Positions 38,555 through 50,138 of a stretch of DNA of 64,000 nucleotides are shown piece by piece. Origin of the DNA: Batrachochytrium dendrobatidis JAM81 (lineage: Eukaryota > Chytridiomycota > Chytridiomycetes > Rhizophydiales); the NCBI RefSeq assembly GCF_000203795.2, contig NW_006281103.1, forward strand, positions 154,448-218,447, given 5' to 3'. The notes under the pieces were generated by a model. That model searched no databases, was not told the origin of the DNA, and saw only the letters and a list, made by a program, of their open reading frames with translations. Made by a program: the position numbers and the translations under genes. Positions within the stretch are counted from its first letter, which is position 1; the number at the start of each line of letters is the position of its first letter.

Positions 38555-38700
38555 CAAAATGCAATTTAGTCTCAAATTGCCTTGAAATCCTGAAGTAAAG
38601 TTTGCAGCTCGAAAATGGTTTTTTCAAACACCAAATTTATTCGATTCGATTTTTTCTTTTTTAAAATCCTTCAGTTGAACTTTATCGACAACGACATACA

Positions 38701-39499
38701 ATGGCCAAGGACAAGAAACAAGAACCGGTTGAAAAGACCAAGGATTTAGAAGTTGAAGAGATTAGTTATGAGACAAGACTCAAGGCTGTTAATGCCATAG
38801 CTCATCCTTTGGCATCCAAGAAACTCAACAAAAAAGTGCTCAAAGTTGTCAAGAAAGGTATACTGCCATTCACATGTTTAATGGTTTACTACAATCCTAT
38901 AAAGTTGTAGTGTTGTTTACAATGGATTGGGCATTTGTTGTGTTTCACTTGTAACTGCTTCTTGCCAAATTATTTTCAACCTTGATCTGCTTGTGCTGAA
39001 CTTTGAATATTGATTATGATGTGGATACAATACTGGATCTAATATACTGTTCTATTTGCAATCAAAATTCATTACAATCATTGATATATGACACAATCGT
39101 AAATAGCTGTCAAGGCCAAGAACGTTAGACGTGGTGTCAAGGAAGTCGTAAAGAGTCTAAGAAAGGGCATTAAAGGGTAAGCTGAATTAAAATGCATTGA
39201 ATGATTGTTGAGTTTTAATGCTTCAACTCTTGTTTAACATGATATTCAGAGTTGTTGTTATTGCAGGAGATATTTCACCCATTGACGTGATCACGCACAT
39301 CCCTGTTCTTTGCGAAGATTCCAATGTGCCATACATTTATGTTCCATCCAAAGAAGATCTCGGTTCTGCTGGATCAACAAAACGACCCACTAGTTGTGTC
39401 ATGATTGTTCCTAAACCTGGTGCAGATTTCAAGGAAACTTATGATGAAGTCATGTCAGAAATTTCTGATCTCAGCAAAAAAATGCTCTCCAGTGCGTAG
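38701..39499 (+). CDS. NHP2: H/ACA snoRNP protein NHP2 (L7Ae family)
   Basis: A core subunit of H/ACA particles that guide pseudouridylation and rRNA processing. Three exons of 157, 70 and 250 nt (38701-38857, 39107-39176, 39250-39499) give 158 aa. The N-terminus is charged (MAKDKKQEPVEKTKDLEVEE). The L7Ae RNA-binding signature is split by introns: RRGVKEVVKSLRKGIKG, VVVIAGDISPIDVITHIPVL and CEDSNVPYIYVPSKEDLGSA. Length and order match the family. Its 3' end is convergent with SAS10. Confidence 0.95.
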
Positions 39500-39749
39500 A
39501 GAATCAATCCATTTACTTGAAACACAACCTTACATTTTCCGCCTTGTCAAATGAAATAGTCTACACTGCCATGTTAATTTTATAGTATAAGATTGGCATT
39601 TCAGCAATGAAAAGGTCTGCAGTGATTATATATTCCATTATTGGATGTCGTGGCTATAATAAAATCAGATAATACGGATCCAATGTCATCAATATCGGTC
39701 TGAAACAATACATGGTAACAAAAGCCGTTAGTTTTTAGCTTTGATGTTA

Positions 39750-40045
39750 CAGCTCTATTCACGTAGACTACTTTCTGTATTGATCTTGTAGTGACTTTCC
39801 TACTAAAAATTGACCGAGATTGGATTTCAATGGTTCCAATCAAACCCTTTTGTATTCTAAACCTCGTACGTTCTAATTCAAGAGGACAATTTTGGAAATT
39901 CAACAGTTGTTTCCATGCCAATCACCAAAAGAAATACTGATAAACTAGAGGCAAAGGATACACTACTGCCCAGTAAACTGACCCATCATTTTATAAGACT
40001 GGCTATTTATTATGTATTTTGGTGAATTTGACGTCAAGACGACAG
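39750..40045 (-). mobile_element. MITE-related element, partial relative of the velvet-intron element
   Basis: Positions about 39826-40022 are about 90% identical, inverted, to 26608-26812. The left boundary is CAGCTCTATTCACGTAG preceded by TA (39748-39749). The right boundary is less clear (GACGACAG followed by TA at 40046-40047). Internal sequence outside the shared block differs, so this is a shorter or rearranged family member. The 670 bp between NHP2 and SAS10 holds little else. Confidence 0.6.
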
Positions 40046-40176
40046 TAATTTACCACTAACGAATACAATTACCGATGATCAATCCATAAACATACCCAAG
40101 ACTATATACATTCACAACCAGTACTTGGAAAACTTTGAAATTCAAAAAGTAGATGGCAGATGTATATTGGAATGTT

Positions 40177-42427
40177 TTAGTTTAGGCGGATACTGCTGCT
40201 GCGGTTGATGTTGATACCAGTCGCTTCACCAGCATAGTGTCCAAGTTTACTCTTGTCAACAGCAACACGACGCACTGATGAGAGCTTCTTTTTCGCTTGT
40301 TCATACTTCATACGCTTCTTGACACGTGGATTGCGGTTCTCCTTTTTACGATGTGGAGTAAGACCCTTGTTGGAAAGAATCTTCCATGTTGCACCTCGTT
40401 TGGATCCATCAGCAAGTGTATCCACATCACTATTTAATAGAGTAGAAATTAGCTCAGTACCAAACGATTGACAATTATACTAAACACGTACCCATCCATC
40501 TCGGCATGAGATACTTCAAACAATGCGTTTCGCTTATCGCGATAATCCTTTTGCTGAGCAGCCATTTCTTCATATAATTGTTTGCCTTCCAAATCAATTT
40601 GTGTGTCATCTTCAGATTCTTTTTCTTGGTCGTCCGCGTCCGGTCTATCACACACGTCGGAATCGTCGGAATCCAATCCAAAGTGACTTTCAAATGGTGC
40701 AGAGTCTTTTTGACTCAATCTCAAGGCTCGGTCTTGTGCTGCTTGCTGACTTGCCTTGATATCACGCATAGGAATGTCATCATCACCACCCAGTTTTTTC
40801 TTTCGGTTGGGTTCTTGAAGGCTGGAAACCGACTGTAAAATACCCAAACACATACTTAACATCATCTATTAAACTATAGGGTTTTAACCACACAGACAAT
40901 CACTTACTTGTTCAATACGGTTAACAATAAACTTGAGCGACTTTTTACGACTCATTTTGTCGGCTAAATCAACCTCGCCAATCTCCACACCCTCACCAAA
41001 ATCTTCATGCGTATCAATGCTGTCATCAAGATGACGCTTGCGTTTGGTTTTGATTTTTGGAACAACTATCTGGGAATAGGATTCAACCGGGATCTCAAAG
41101 TCTTGATCCTCTGTGTTGGGAACAAGACGTTCCTTTAAGGATGTGTGTGGTTTTTTGTAGTTTGGCTTTTCTTGTTCCTCGTTTTGGCCCTCAACACTTT
41201 CGTCTTGTTCAACTTCAACGTCTGCATTACTGGATTCAGTATCAGATTCGTTGCTAGTGGATCCATTTAGACCAGGCACCGTTGCTGCAACAATATCTTG
41301 CAGTAAAGCCAATTGCTCAGTAACTGGATGCGATTTGTAATCCATGGTTTTAGAATTGGCTGCAAGTGCAAGATAAAAGGCAATATTTGTCAAGTACAAG
41401 TATCTTGCAACTATATCATACATTTTTATCAAAATGAATAAAATTAGTATTCAGGTTTTGAGATAGTCACAGAATCCATTTAATAAAATCTTACGTTGAG
41501 TGACCGAGTTGGAACCTGTGGCATCAGACATGGCAGATCCACTTTCAAGCTCATTTAAAGTAGTCTTGAATTCCTTTAGCAAAGCCACGACTTCTGGATT
41601 AGAGTTTCTAGCCAGTTTCATCTTTTCACCTTCCGACATTCTCGACACATCTAGTTTAATTTGCTCGGTATGTGTATCATCCAAATAGGATTGCGTAACA
41701 TCTATAGCCTTGTTTTCCAGGTGTGTGTCTTCTCCGCCTTGTTGTAAACGTTTTCTTTTAATCAAGTTTTCAAAACTATCAAGAAAATCATCTTTGGCAA
41801 GTGTTTTCATCTGTTCACGTTGAAGTCGAAGTGCTTCTCGTTCTTCTTCTTTGGCATCTTCTTCTTCACTGACATCGTCACCATCGTAATAAGCTCTACG
41901 AGAGGATCCCCAACTTCCACTGGCTGCATCGATTGACTTTTTAGTGGTTGGGGTATCGTCATCGTCACTGTTTCCGCCTGATATCGAATGAAGAGCAGAT
42001 CGTCCATTGAATGATTTAAGTCGATCAAGAAGTTTTTCATCTTCATCAATCTCTGAATCCATCGATATATCCGATTCAACACCTTCCAATGCAAGCACCT
42101 CTTGTTCCGAATCCGAATCTAAACACCATAAAAAAATTAAGTCAACAGTATTCATATATTACAGTGGATACCATTTACCTTGTTGGATGCGATTGCTATA
42201 AACGCTAATGTCAACCGTTTCTCGTTGTTTGTAAACTAGAATAAAATGTGTGAGTCGGAAGGTATGATAGTGTTGGAAAAGGCAATGAGGTTGGGCTTAC
42301 ATTCGTCTTCAGAGTTGTTTTCTAGGGTTTCAATGTCTGCAATAGACGTTTCAGTGTAGGATGGAATGTCACTGCCATTCGAGGCAGAACCTGTTTTCCC
42401 TCTTTTTCCTCTTCCTTTACGAGCCAT
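40177..42427 (-). CDS. SAS10: SAS10/UTP3, small-subunit processome component
   Basis: A nucleolar factor of 18S rRNA processing; yeast Sas10 was also linked to silencing. Six exons: from MARKGRGKRGKTGSASNGSD (ATG at 42427, exon end 42301), through acidic Asp/Glu-rich segments (DSDSEQEVLALEGVESDISM, DSDDSDVCDRPDADDQEKES). A central Sas10/Utp3/C1D domain contains LALLQDIVAATVPGLNG. The C-terminal Sas10 domain (GLTPHRKKENRNPRVKKRMK) is diagnostic. The motif TCAAATTTCAAA lies 37 bp upstream of the ATG. Confidence 0.93.
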
Positions 42428-42463
42428 ATGTGATGTTCAAACACTTTATTCACCGCTCGTTAA

Positions 42464-42475
42464 TCAAATTTCAAA
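42464..42475. promoter_or_regulatory. TCAAATTTCAAA motif upstream of SAS10
   Basis: Exact 12-mer shared with the NHP2 and RAD3/ING upstream regions. It starts 37 bp before the SAS10 ATG. Function unknown. Confidence 0.35.
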
Positions 42476-42590
42476 TCTGAAAGAATTTCTAAATTCGAGT
42501 TGAAGAAAAAATTCAATGTTTTAATCACGTGATGTATTTGGGATAAAAACTAAAAGTATAGATTGAAATATATTTGATATCAGAATAACA

Positions 42591-45500
42591 TTAAAGTGCA
42601 TGCATAGGAAATGCTGCATCTTCGCTCACAGGTGTGTACGTCCAAGCAGATCCAAATGCTTTAGAAACAGCCGTGTGAAGTGATGTCAACACACCCTTGT
42701 TTTTAAATGGTGTGTGATTCTCGTCAGGAGTAGATGAATTCATGGATAGATCGTACCCGCCGCTTTCAGCAAGTAGTTCTGTATCCGACATACGATGTGT
42801 AGGAGATACAAATCCATTGTTTTTATCATCCGAGCTATGAGAGTATGGTAACCCGACACGAGAATAGGATTGCTTTGTATCATTGGATTCAATCTCTTCG
42901 TTGAACGCATCAGCTAGAATAGAGTCCGAGTCAACGCGTCGTTCGGTGCCAATCACCGATCCATCATGTCCTATCAGTGGACGTTGATAGTTTCGTAAAA
43001 GTAACGATGACACGACAACCGAGACAGAGCTCATTGACATTGCCAACCCAGATACCATGGCTGGGAGTGTGATGCCCCAAGGTGTGCCTATTCCCATTGC
43101 AAGAGGAATCATACACATGTTATATACACTAGCCCATATAAAATTAATCCAAATTCGTCTGAAAATCGTTCGTGATAAATCCATTGCAGTCACGACATCA
43201 GTCAAATCCGGTCTCATAAGAACTACACTGGCAGCTTCAACCGCTACATCCGTTCCACCATAGACTGCAATGCCCATATCAGATTGTGCCAGCGAGGCAG
43301 AATCATTGATCCCATCGCCTACCATGGCTACAATATGTCCCTCGTTTTGCATGGCTTCAATCAGTCGCTTTTTACCTTGTGGAGAAGTCCCAAAGTGCAC
43401 TTCTGTAATGCCACATTGTTTAGCAATAGCGTGAGCAGTATATTCTTGATCTCCTGTAACCATGGCCACCTGAACCTTCATGCGCTGAAGAGCTCGTACA
43501 ACCAACAATGATTCAGACTTGAGTATGTCTGCTAAAGCAAACAGGCCAGCTAGATGACCATTCACTGCTGCAAAGATAACAGTCCGTCCTTGTTTTTCGT
43601 GTTTTACTTTGGTTGCCATGTGTACATCAGTGAACTGTATGTGATGTTGCTTGGATAGATACTGGTGAGATCCAATTTGAAGGACATAAGACTCGGTTTT
43701 TGAGAAAGCAGTATTGGATACATGACAAGAAATGCCAGATCCAGGTACAGCATGAAAGTCGGAAATTGTTTCTGAAAATGCCGCATGCTGGGGTAGCATC
43801 AATCGTTGTCGGGCATGGATAGCAATGCTTTTTCCTAGTGGATGCTCAGAATTGTTTTCAGCAGCACCCACCATTCCCAGTAGCATTTTCTCGGTTAATT
43901 TGGGAATATCTGGAATAGGATACACACACATTTCAACAAGACTCATTTTTCCTTTGGTCAATGTGCCTGTTTTGTCGAATACAATTTTTGAAATCTTGTG
44001 AGCCATTTCAAGTGGACCGCCGCCCTTGATTAAAATACCCAGTTTTGCACCCACACCCGTTCCTACCATCACTGCAGTGGGTGTAGCAAGACCCAAAGCG
44101 CATGGACAAGCAACAACAATCACAGAAATGCACATGCTCAAGCATACAAACAACCAATGACTGTCGGCAGGAAAACTCGCAGGGATCCATTGTGTCGCTT
44201 GAATAATACATATCCACATGATAAATGTGGCAGCACCAAGAAAAATGACAGTGGGAACAAAGATGCCAGCAATCTTGTCGGCAATGTTTTGAATTGGAGC
44301 TTTGGATGTTTGAGCATCACTAACAAGCTTTACAATTTGGGAAAGAGTTGTATCGTTACCGACACGGTCAGCGCGAATGTAAACCATACCCGATCCATTT
44401 ACGGTTCCAGTAATGACTTTATCCTTGACATATTTGGTGACTGGAACAGGTTCACCCGTGATGAGCGATTCGTCAATTTCAGTCACACCAAACTCGACTG
44501 TTCCATCAGCAGGAATACGATCACCAGGAACAATTTTTAGCAAGTCTCCAACCTTGATCAAATCACTAGGCAGCTCTCGCTCGGACAGCACACCCGTAGT
44601 TTTGTTTGTTTCCAGTAATGTTGCTTTAGATGGAGCAAGCGACATGAGTTTAGATAGTGCACTACCCGTTTTTGCTTTGGCCATGTTTTCAAGATACCGA
44701 CCCAGCATAACAAATGTTATAAGCGTAGATGATGTTTCAAAAAACACCTGTGCACGAGGAGTACCGCCTCGAACAATAGTATTGAGCATGGAAAGGATTG
44801 AAAATGCGAATGCAAGGGTTGTGCCAAGAGTCACCAGCACATCCATGGTGTAGCTGTTATGCTTCAAGGCCTTGTACGAAGCCCTGTAAAACTGTTGACC
44901 CGTTCCAAATTGGATAGGAATTGTAAATAGCATCATGATCAAATCACCAAGCTTCAGACCAGGAAAAATAACATCAATGTCGATGATATCAGGTATGAGC
45001 ATAGGAAGGATCATGGAAGTAAACGAAACGGGAATAGCAAGGTAGAATGATGTCCAAAAAGCCTTTCGCCATTTACGAATTTCACGAGTTCTAGAAAGAG
45101 ATTCTACTTGTAAATGAGATCCAGCCTCGGCAATAACAGCATGAAACCCAAGAGCTTCAATTTTGTCAACAATATCCCGTACGCCAATCAGATTCTTTTT
45201 GTATTCGAATTTTCCAGACTGACCCAACAGATTGATGGAGACTTTAGACATTCCAGCAAGTTTTGACACTTCTCTTTCAATTTTTCCAGAGCAACTACCA
45301 CACGTCATGCCTAGAATACCCAAATCAACAGTACCGATATCAGACAAGACAAGCGTACGAGCTTCGAATCCAATATCGTTGATCATTTCAGAGATGTTTT
45401 GTTCACTCAAGACAGAGGGATCGAATTCGACTTCGGCACGTTCCAACGAAAGAGCGACTTTGCAAGACACGATACCGAGTTGGGATTGAAGATGGCGTTC

Positions 45501-46613
45501 TATAGAGGCAACACAGCTTGCACAGGTCATACCCTGTACCTCGATGATGGTAGTTTTTGTACAAGCAGGAGTAGGGGGAGAATTGTATACATCAGATGAA
45601 GTCAAAAGGGGAGTTGTAGAAGCCAAAGCACCCACGAGAGTGATGGCAGATGATGGTTTAGGGTTATAAACAGATGGTTTAGGATTTGAAGTATGATCAA
45701 AAGACGAGTCGAAAGACGAGTCATTTATATCATGAGAGATTGTAACGACGGAAGCATCGAAACCAGCATCTTCGATGGCAGTGACAAATTCGTGATGCGA
45801 AGCCAAAACGGGATCAAATTTGATGACAGCCGATTCGGAAGATAAAGACACCAAGACAGACAACACACCCGACATGGTGATCAAGATATTTGTGATGGAA
45901 TTGACACACGATTCGCAAGTCATGCCTCGAATGGACAAACAGACTTGCGAGTGCTTTTGGATAGTATTTGGCATACAAGCCAATTCAGAATTCAGGGCTA
46001 CTGCAAAGCCACACTCATCGATAGCTTCGATGATATCATTTGAAGAGACCAACCCTTGATCGTAGTAGACAGAGGCCGAGTTAGTTTCCAATGACACAGA
46101 GTAAGAGTGAATACCAGGCAGAACAGACAAGGCAGTGTTGATGGCCTTGACACAAGACTGACAAGTCATTCCCACTACTTCCAGCATAACATGAGTCATA
46201 TCTGTATGATGGGTATGAATAGGTTCTGTTTGAGACAAGTCTTGAAAAGCAATCAATGCTAGAGAGTCTTCCAGAGCCTCATCAGACTGTGCAAGAGGGT
46301 TGAGTTTAATAGGCGACCTGCTTCTTGATGGAGATTGTCTGTTATGAATAGAAGAGTAGTTTCTATTAGGAATGGAATGTTCTCTGTTGTGAATAGAATA
46401 GTCTCTGCTGTGAATGGAGTGTTCTCTGTTGTGAATGGAATAATCTTTACGACCAACAGATTGCTCTCTGCTGGGAATGGAGTGTTCTCTGTTGGGAATA
46501 GAGTGTTTGTTATCAACAGATTGCTCTCTGCTATCAACAGATTGGTTTCTTTTACTCATCAATTCTTCTCTTTTACCAACAGAACGTCCTCTTTTATCAA
46601 CAGAATCCTTCAT
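42591..46613 (-). CDS. CCC2: P1B-type copper-transporting ATPase (CCC2/ATP7-like) with four HMA domains
   Basis: A Cu(I) pump of the late Golgi that loads secreted cuproenzymes. A single exon encodes 1340 aa from the ATG at 46613. Four HMA metal-binding domains each carry a CxxC: GMTCQSC, GMTCESC, GMTCASC and GMTCGSC. All P-type landmarks follow: TGEPVPVTK (actuator), ACPCALGLATPTA (CPC transport site), FDKTGTLTKGK (phosphorylated Asp), SEHPLGKSI (HP nucleotide motif) and VGDGINDSASLA. The first ~100 residues are an unusual Ser/Arg/His-rich array of (N/S)REHSI-type units encoded by a minisatellite. The C-terminal tail of about 120 residues is polar. The start lies only 47 bp after the RAD3 stop on the same strand. 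Confidence 0.96.
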   Translation of the reverse strand: MKDSVDKRGRSVGKREELMSKRNQSVDSREQSVDNKHSIPNREHSIPSREQSVGRKDYSIHNREHSIHSRDYSIHNREHSIPNRNYSSIHNRQSPSRSRSPIKLNPLAQSDEALEDSLALIAFQDLSQTEPIHTHHTDMTHVMLEVVGMTCQSCVKAINTALSVLPGIHSYSVSLETNSASVYYDQGLVSSNDIIEAIDECGFAVALNSELACMPNTIQKHSQVCLSIRGMTCESCVNSITNILITMSGVLSVLVSLSSESAVIKFDPVLASHHEFVTAIEDAGFDASVVTISHDINDSSFDSSFDHTSNPKPSVYNPKPSSAITLVGALASTTPLLTSSDVYNSPPTPACTKTTIIEVQGMTCASCVASIERHLQSQLGIVSCKVALSLERAEVEFDPSVLSEQNISEMINDIGFEARTLVLSDIGTVDLGILGMTCGSCSGKIEREVSKLAGMSKVSINLLGQSGKFEYKKNLIGVRDIVDKIEALGFHAVIAEAGSHLQVESLSRTREIRKWRKAFWTSFYLAIPVSFTSMILPMLIPDIIDIDVIFPGLKLGDLIMMLFTIPIQFGTGQQFYRASYKALKHNSYTMDVLVTLGTTLAFAFSILSMLNTIVRGGTPRAQVFFETSSTLITFVMLGRYLENMAKAKTGSALSKLMSLAPSKATLLETNKTTGVLSERELPSDLIKVGDLLKIVPGDRIPADGTVEFGVTEIDESLITGEPVPVTKYVKDKVITGTVNGSGMVYIRADRVGNDTTLSQIVKLVSDAQTSKAPIQNIADKIAGIFVPTVIFLGAATFIMWICIIQATQWIPASFPADSHWLFVCLSMCISVIVVACPCALGLATPTAVMVGTGVGAKLGILIKGGGPLEMAHKISKIVFDKTGTLTKGKMSLVEMCVYPIPDIPKLTEKMLLGMVGAAENNSEHPLGKSIAIHARQRLMLPQHAAFSETISDFHAVPGSGISCHVSNTAFSKTESYVLQIGSHQYLSKQHHIQFTDVHMATKVKHEKQGRTVIFAAVNGHLAGLFALADILKSESLLVVRALQRMKVQVAMVTGDQEYTAHAIAKQCGITEVHFGTSPQGKKRLIEAMQNEGHIVAMVGDGINDSASLAQSDMGIAVYGGTDVAVEAASVVLMRPDLTDVVTAMDLSRTIFRRIWINFIWASVYNMCMIPLAMGIGTPWGITLPAMVSGLAMSMSSVSVVVSSLLLRNYQRPLIGHDGSVIGTERRVDSDSILADAFNEEIESNDTKQSYSRVGLPYSHSSDDKNNGFVSPTHRMSDTELLAESGGYDLSMNSSTPDENHTPFKNKGVLTSLHTAVSKAFGSAWTYTPVSEDAAFPMHAL
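46330..46570 (-). repeat. Coding minisatellite in the copper ATPase N-terminus
   Basis: Degenerate 24-nt units (and multiples) repeat about ten times. They encode variants of eight residues such as REHSIPSREQSV, NREHSIHSRDYSI and NREHSIPNRNYS. On the plus strand the unit reads like gtgaatggagtgttctctg. The array lies upstream of the first HMA domain and keeps the reading frame, so length changes would be tolerated. Confidence 0.85.
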
Positions 46614-46660
46614 AGAAACAATGATTAACAAGTCAAGTGAAATGTTGATTTTATTGCATT

Positions 46661-49600
46661 TCAATCCACTTGCATCGCATTGCCTTGTTCTGAAACACTC
46701 GTTCGCGCTACTCGCTCTCTTCTCGTCACTTCTTTTGCATCCCAGAGTGACACTCCCATCGAGTTTCCTTCTAATGGTTGAGCCATGGTTCTTAAAAACT
46801 TTTTAGCCATCGATACTGCCATGTCTGTCGATAAATTCATTCCTGCTTCCGTCATTCCTGACAAGATCCATTTGGGTAATTTACTTCTCTTGTCCATTCG
46901 TCCAAATCGTTTGTCTGCAAATACCATCAATCCATAATCTGTTTTCCCTCGAAGAACTCGTCCAACACATTGTGCTCCATGTCGCATCGCATCAAACGTA
47001 AGAAAATCATTCTCTCGAATTCGACTATTATCTCGAAGGTATTCTAATCGTGCTTTCAAAATCCTAGATTCGGTGTACTAAAATCATTGTGTTGGTACAT
47101 TGAATCCCTAAAAAATAAACATTCAACTTACTTGATATGGAATTCCAAATAGAATCACTGCTCGACCATAGTTGTGATCAAAATCTACTCCTTCAGACAC
47201 TTTGCCTCGTGCAACTGACAACAGCACAGCACCTCGTCCATTATCGCATGCCTTGGTATGAATCATTCAATGCAAACATGAATCAGCATCCCATTCACTC
47301 AAATAAACAGTCTCAATCTCACCTGTCGATAATTCTCCAAAGCAATACTAGTCTCTGTTGCATCGGGTGTCTCGATAAAAATAAGCTTGAGTTTCAACAA
47401 CTCTCGTAGCATTCCTAAATCATTCCATGCTGCTACAATCGATTCCATATACAAGTAACTCGGAAAGAAACATACAAGTCCATCTGGTGTGATTTTCGCA
47501 AACTCTAACAGAATATTGCCATAGTTTCTCACTACAGCTACATCGTTACGCACTTCAAATTTGGATGACACTGTCACCTGGTCACTACCTCGTGTTACTA
47601 TCTAACCATCACTGTATTAGTCTACCAGATCTTGAAAATATTGCTACATATTAAATACACTTACTAATGGAAGAAAACATGTTCTTGTCAGGGTCATTTG
47701 ATAACTTTCTGTCACAACAGGCTCAAACCCAAGAAGCATTGGATACAACTCCATTGGTGATAGTGTGCCGGATGTGATAATGACAGAACTGAATCGATCA
47801 AATACTGGTTTAATGGCCAGTGTTGCATCAAGACACCTATGCACGTTTTAATTGATCCCAAAATACTTGTTTAGAAACATATCACTCATAAAATAAATGG
47901 ATTCATCACAACTTACGTGAAATGCAACACTGGGTTGGGAATCGTATCCATGTCGTTTTCAAATGGCTCAAGAATCAACACAAACCCTAATCATACACAT
48001 GAAACGTCATGGTCATGGTCTTGAAAACAGTATGCTAAGCTGGAATAACTACCTTTTTGATACGTTGCAACAAGAGTAGCAAAAGAGGCCACCTTTTGAA
48101 GCGCGCTGTAATCAGTCAAGTCATTGATCTCTAGAGTTTTGATCAATGATCCAAGTCGCTCTGCACTGAATCTGTTGTGTTCAATTATGCACACAGTATT
48201 CAAACAATGAGTGGTTTAAGCAGCGCGTTACATACTGATCTAGACTCTTTGGGAACATACCTAAGTGGTTTCTTGTCAATAAATGTAATCTCCTTGACAT
48301 GTTGAAGAAAGGACAATGGTGATTCGGCAACCACATGCATCACTCTCATGCGAGTCTATCAAACCAATCAAATGGTTGGCATGTACATAAATGAATACAA
48401 TTCTATCACTCTTGTAAATCAAATCGTCATACAACACACCTTTAGATACTCAATAAATCGTCTTAAAAAAGCAACAAAGTGTTCAGCCCGTCGAATATTT
48501 CCTGGTACAGACTCTTGAAGAATATCATCTGGAAGAACGGGATTGGTCATGATTTCTCCAGCATCTCTAGATTCTTGAGCTTGTCGTAATCCTAATTTTA
48601 AAACACATGTTATTAGCCATTTCAACTCTTGTATTAAAGATTCAAAATAAACTTGCCTTGTACAAGACTTGTATATTCGTTTTGTAGTTTTTCAGAATTG
48701 GACACCTTCATGCTACACTCATCCAAAATATTGTAAAATTAGTATAGATGAAATACAATGTATTCAACACATGCTTTTGTATAAACATACCTTTCAATTC
48801 GTCGAGAAAGTTCAGCAACACTACGTGCACTTGCATCTAGCATGGGTTTTGATATATCAATACTAAGAGATTCGGTACAAACGTTGTCTAAAAGCAAACA
48901 TGTATAAATCAGAATCCAGTCACAATTTGTCAAGCATAAAACATCAATACTGCAATACCAATATTGTGCGCTTCATCAAATACAACAATGCAATCCCGGC
49001 TTAGTTCTTTTGAAACCATGTCGGCAACTTTTGGATCCAGCAAGTAATGGTAACTATAAATGATTACATTGGCAAATGGAAGCTAGCATACACGTCAATT
49101 GATCAAGATCCATACTACAACAATCATGCCTCTAGTTTGAAATGATTGTATGTTGTACATGACAATAAAAAATCAATCACTTTACTTACAAGCCGACGAG
49201 CAAGAAAATAAGGACAGTATTTCTTTTTTGTCGAATATTCTTTAAGATCTTCAAGTGTATAAACACCTGACGGAACAGTAGCCGTTGTATCAGCTGCTTC
49301 AAGTGTCTAGTAGAGCAGAATGAGAACAGAAATTTAAAAACGCATAGCAGATCTAATCTGATTGCATACCTCGTAAAACTCGCACAACTCAATATCAGGT
49401 TCATGTTTTGCATTTTCACGAACCCACGGAGAAGTCAGATTGCGACATTTAGCATCAGTAACAGTACCTCTTTTTTCTTTCGATACCTAAATCTTGACAT
49501 TAGAACAGGAAACGCAATCGAGTATTTTGTATAGATCCAAGCCATGGATTGATACATACTATGGGATGAATACACAGATTCCTACGAGAGGTCAATCCCA

Positions 49601-50038
49601 AACCAAGAAAGTTTTCGACCAAACCCTGCTCTTCACGATATTTCATAAGACGACTTAATTCAGCCAAAGCCTTTTCGATTTCAGGAACAGTCCGAGAACA
49701 GTAGATGAGTTTTCGTTTTTCTGGATAGAATTGCTGGTAAGCGACGATGAGAGAGAGCAAGGAAATAGTCTTGCCTGTTCCCGAAGGCATTTCCAGCAAG
49801 CAATGACCCTTTTTTACCAGATGAATGATTTAGATTAGATGTTGATGTGCAAGAGGATTGGCATGCATACCTGTGCATCCAAGGCTCGTTTCATATCCTT
49901 CATGTAAGCATACTGTTCAGGATAAATGTACTCGTAAGGAAATATTATAGGAAGATCATCCAGAGTAAACCTAAATATCGATCAGTCAAACCAGAACAAC
50001 ATTTATGAATAGGATAAAAGCAATACAACACACTTCAT
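46661..50038 (-). CDS. RAD3: RAD3/XPD (ERCC2) 5'-3' DNA helicase of TFIIH
   Basis: An Fe-S helicase for nucleotide excision repair and transcription initiation. The first coding exon is only 5 nt (ATGAA, donor GTGTGT at 50033) and joins to [20 protein letters not shown]. The Walker A is [20 protein letters not shown], followed by [16 protein letters not shown] and [13 protein letters not shown] with the Fe-S cysteine region after it. The DEAH box is in [25 protein letters not shown] and [18 protein letters not shown] are motifs of the second RecA domain. The C-terminus ends MQVD with TGA. About a dozen exons. It is divergent from the ING gene, with only 100 bp between ATGs. Confidence 0.95.
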
Positions 50039-50138
50039 GTTTGTCGAATAGTTTTAAATTTGAGGATAAACTTGTAATTATTAATAATTCTATTAATAAT
50101 TCTTCAACTTGAATCAAATTTCAAATACTTTATTCTTT
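50039..50138. promoter_or_regulatory. 100-bp divergent promoter, RAD3 / ING-family gene
   Basis: Only 100 bp separate the two start codons. The interval is very AT-rich and contains two copies of attaataattc, part of an AATTATTAATAATT-like palindrome near 50078-50100. The TCAAATTTCAAA motif lies at 50114-50125. A shared bidirectional promoter is the simplest reading. Confidence 0.55.

Noticed and set aside
38858..39106. Possible box C/D snoRNA in NHP2 intron 1
   Set aside because: A TGATG-like C box is present but no properly placed D box or terminal stem.
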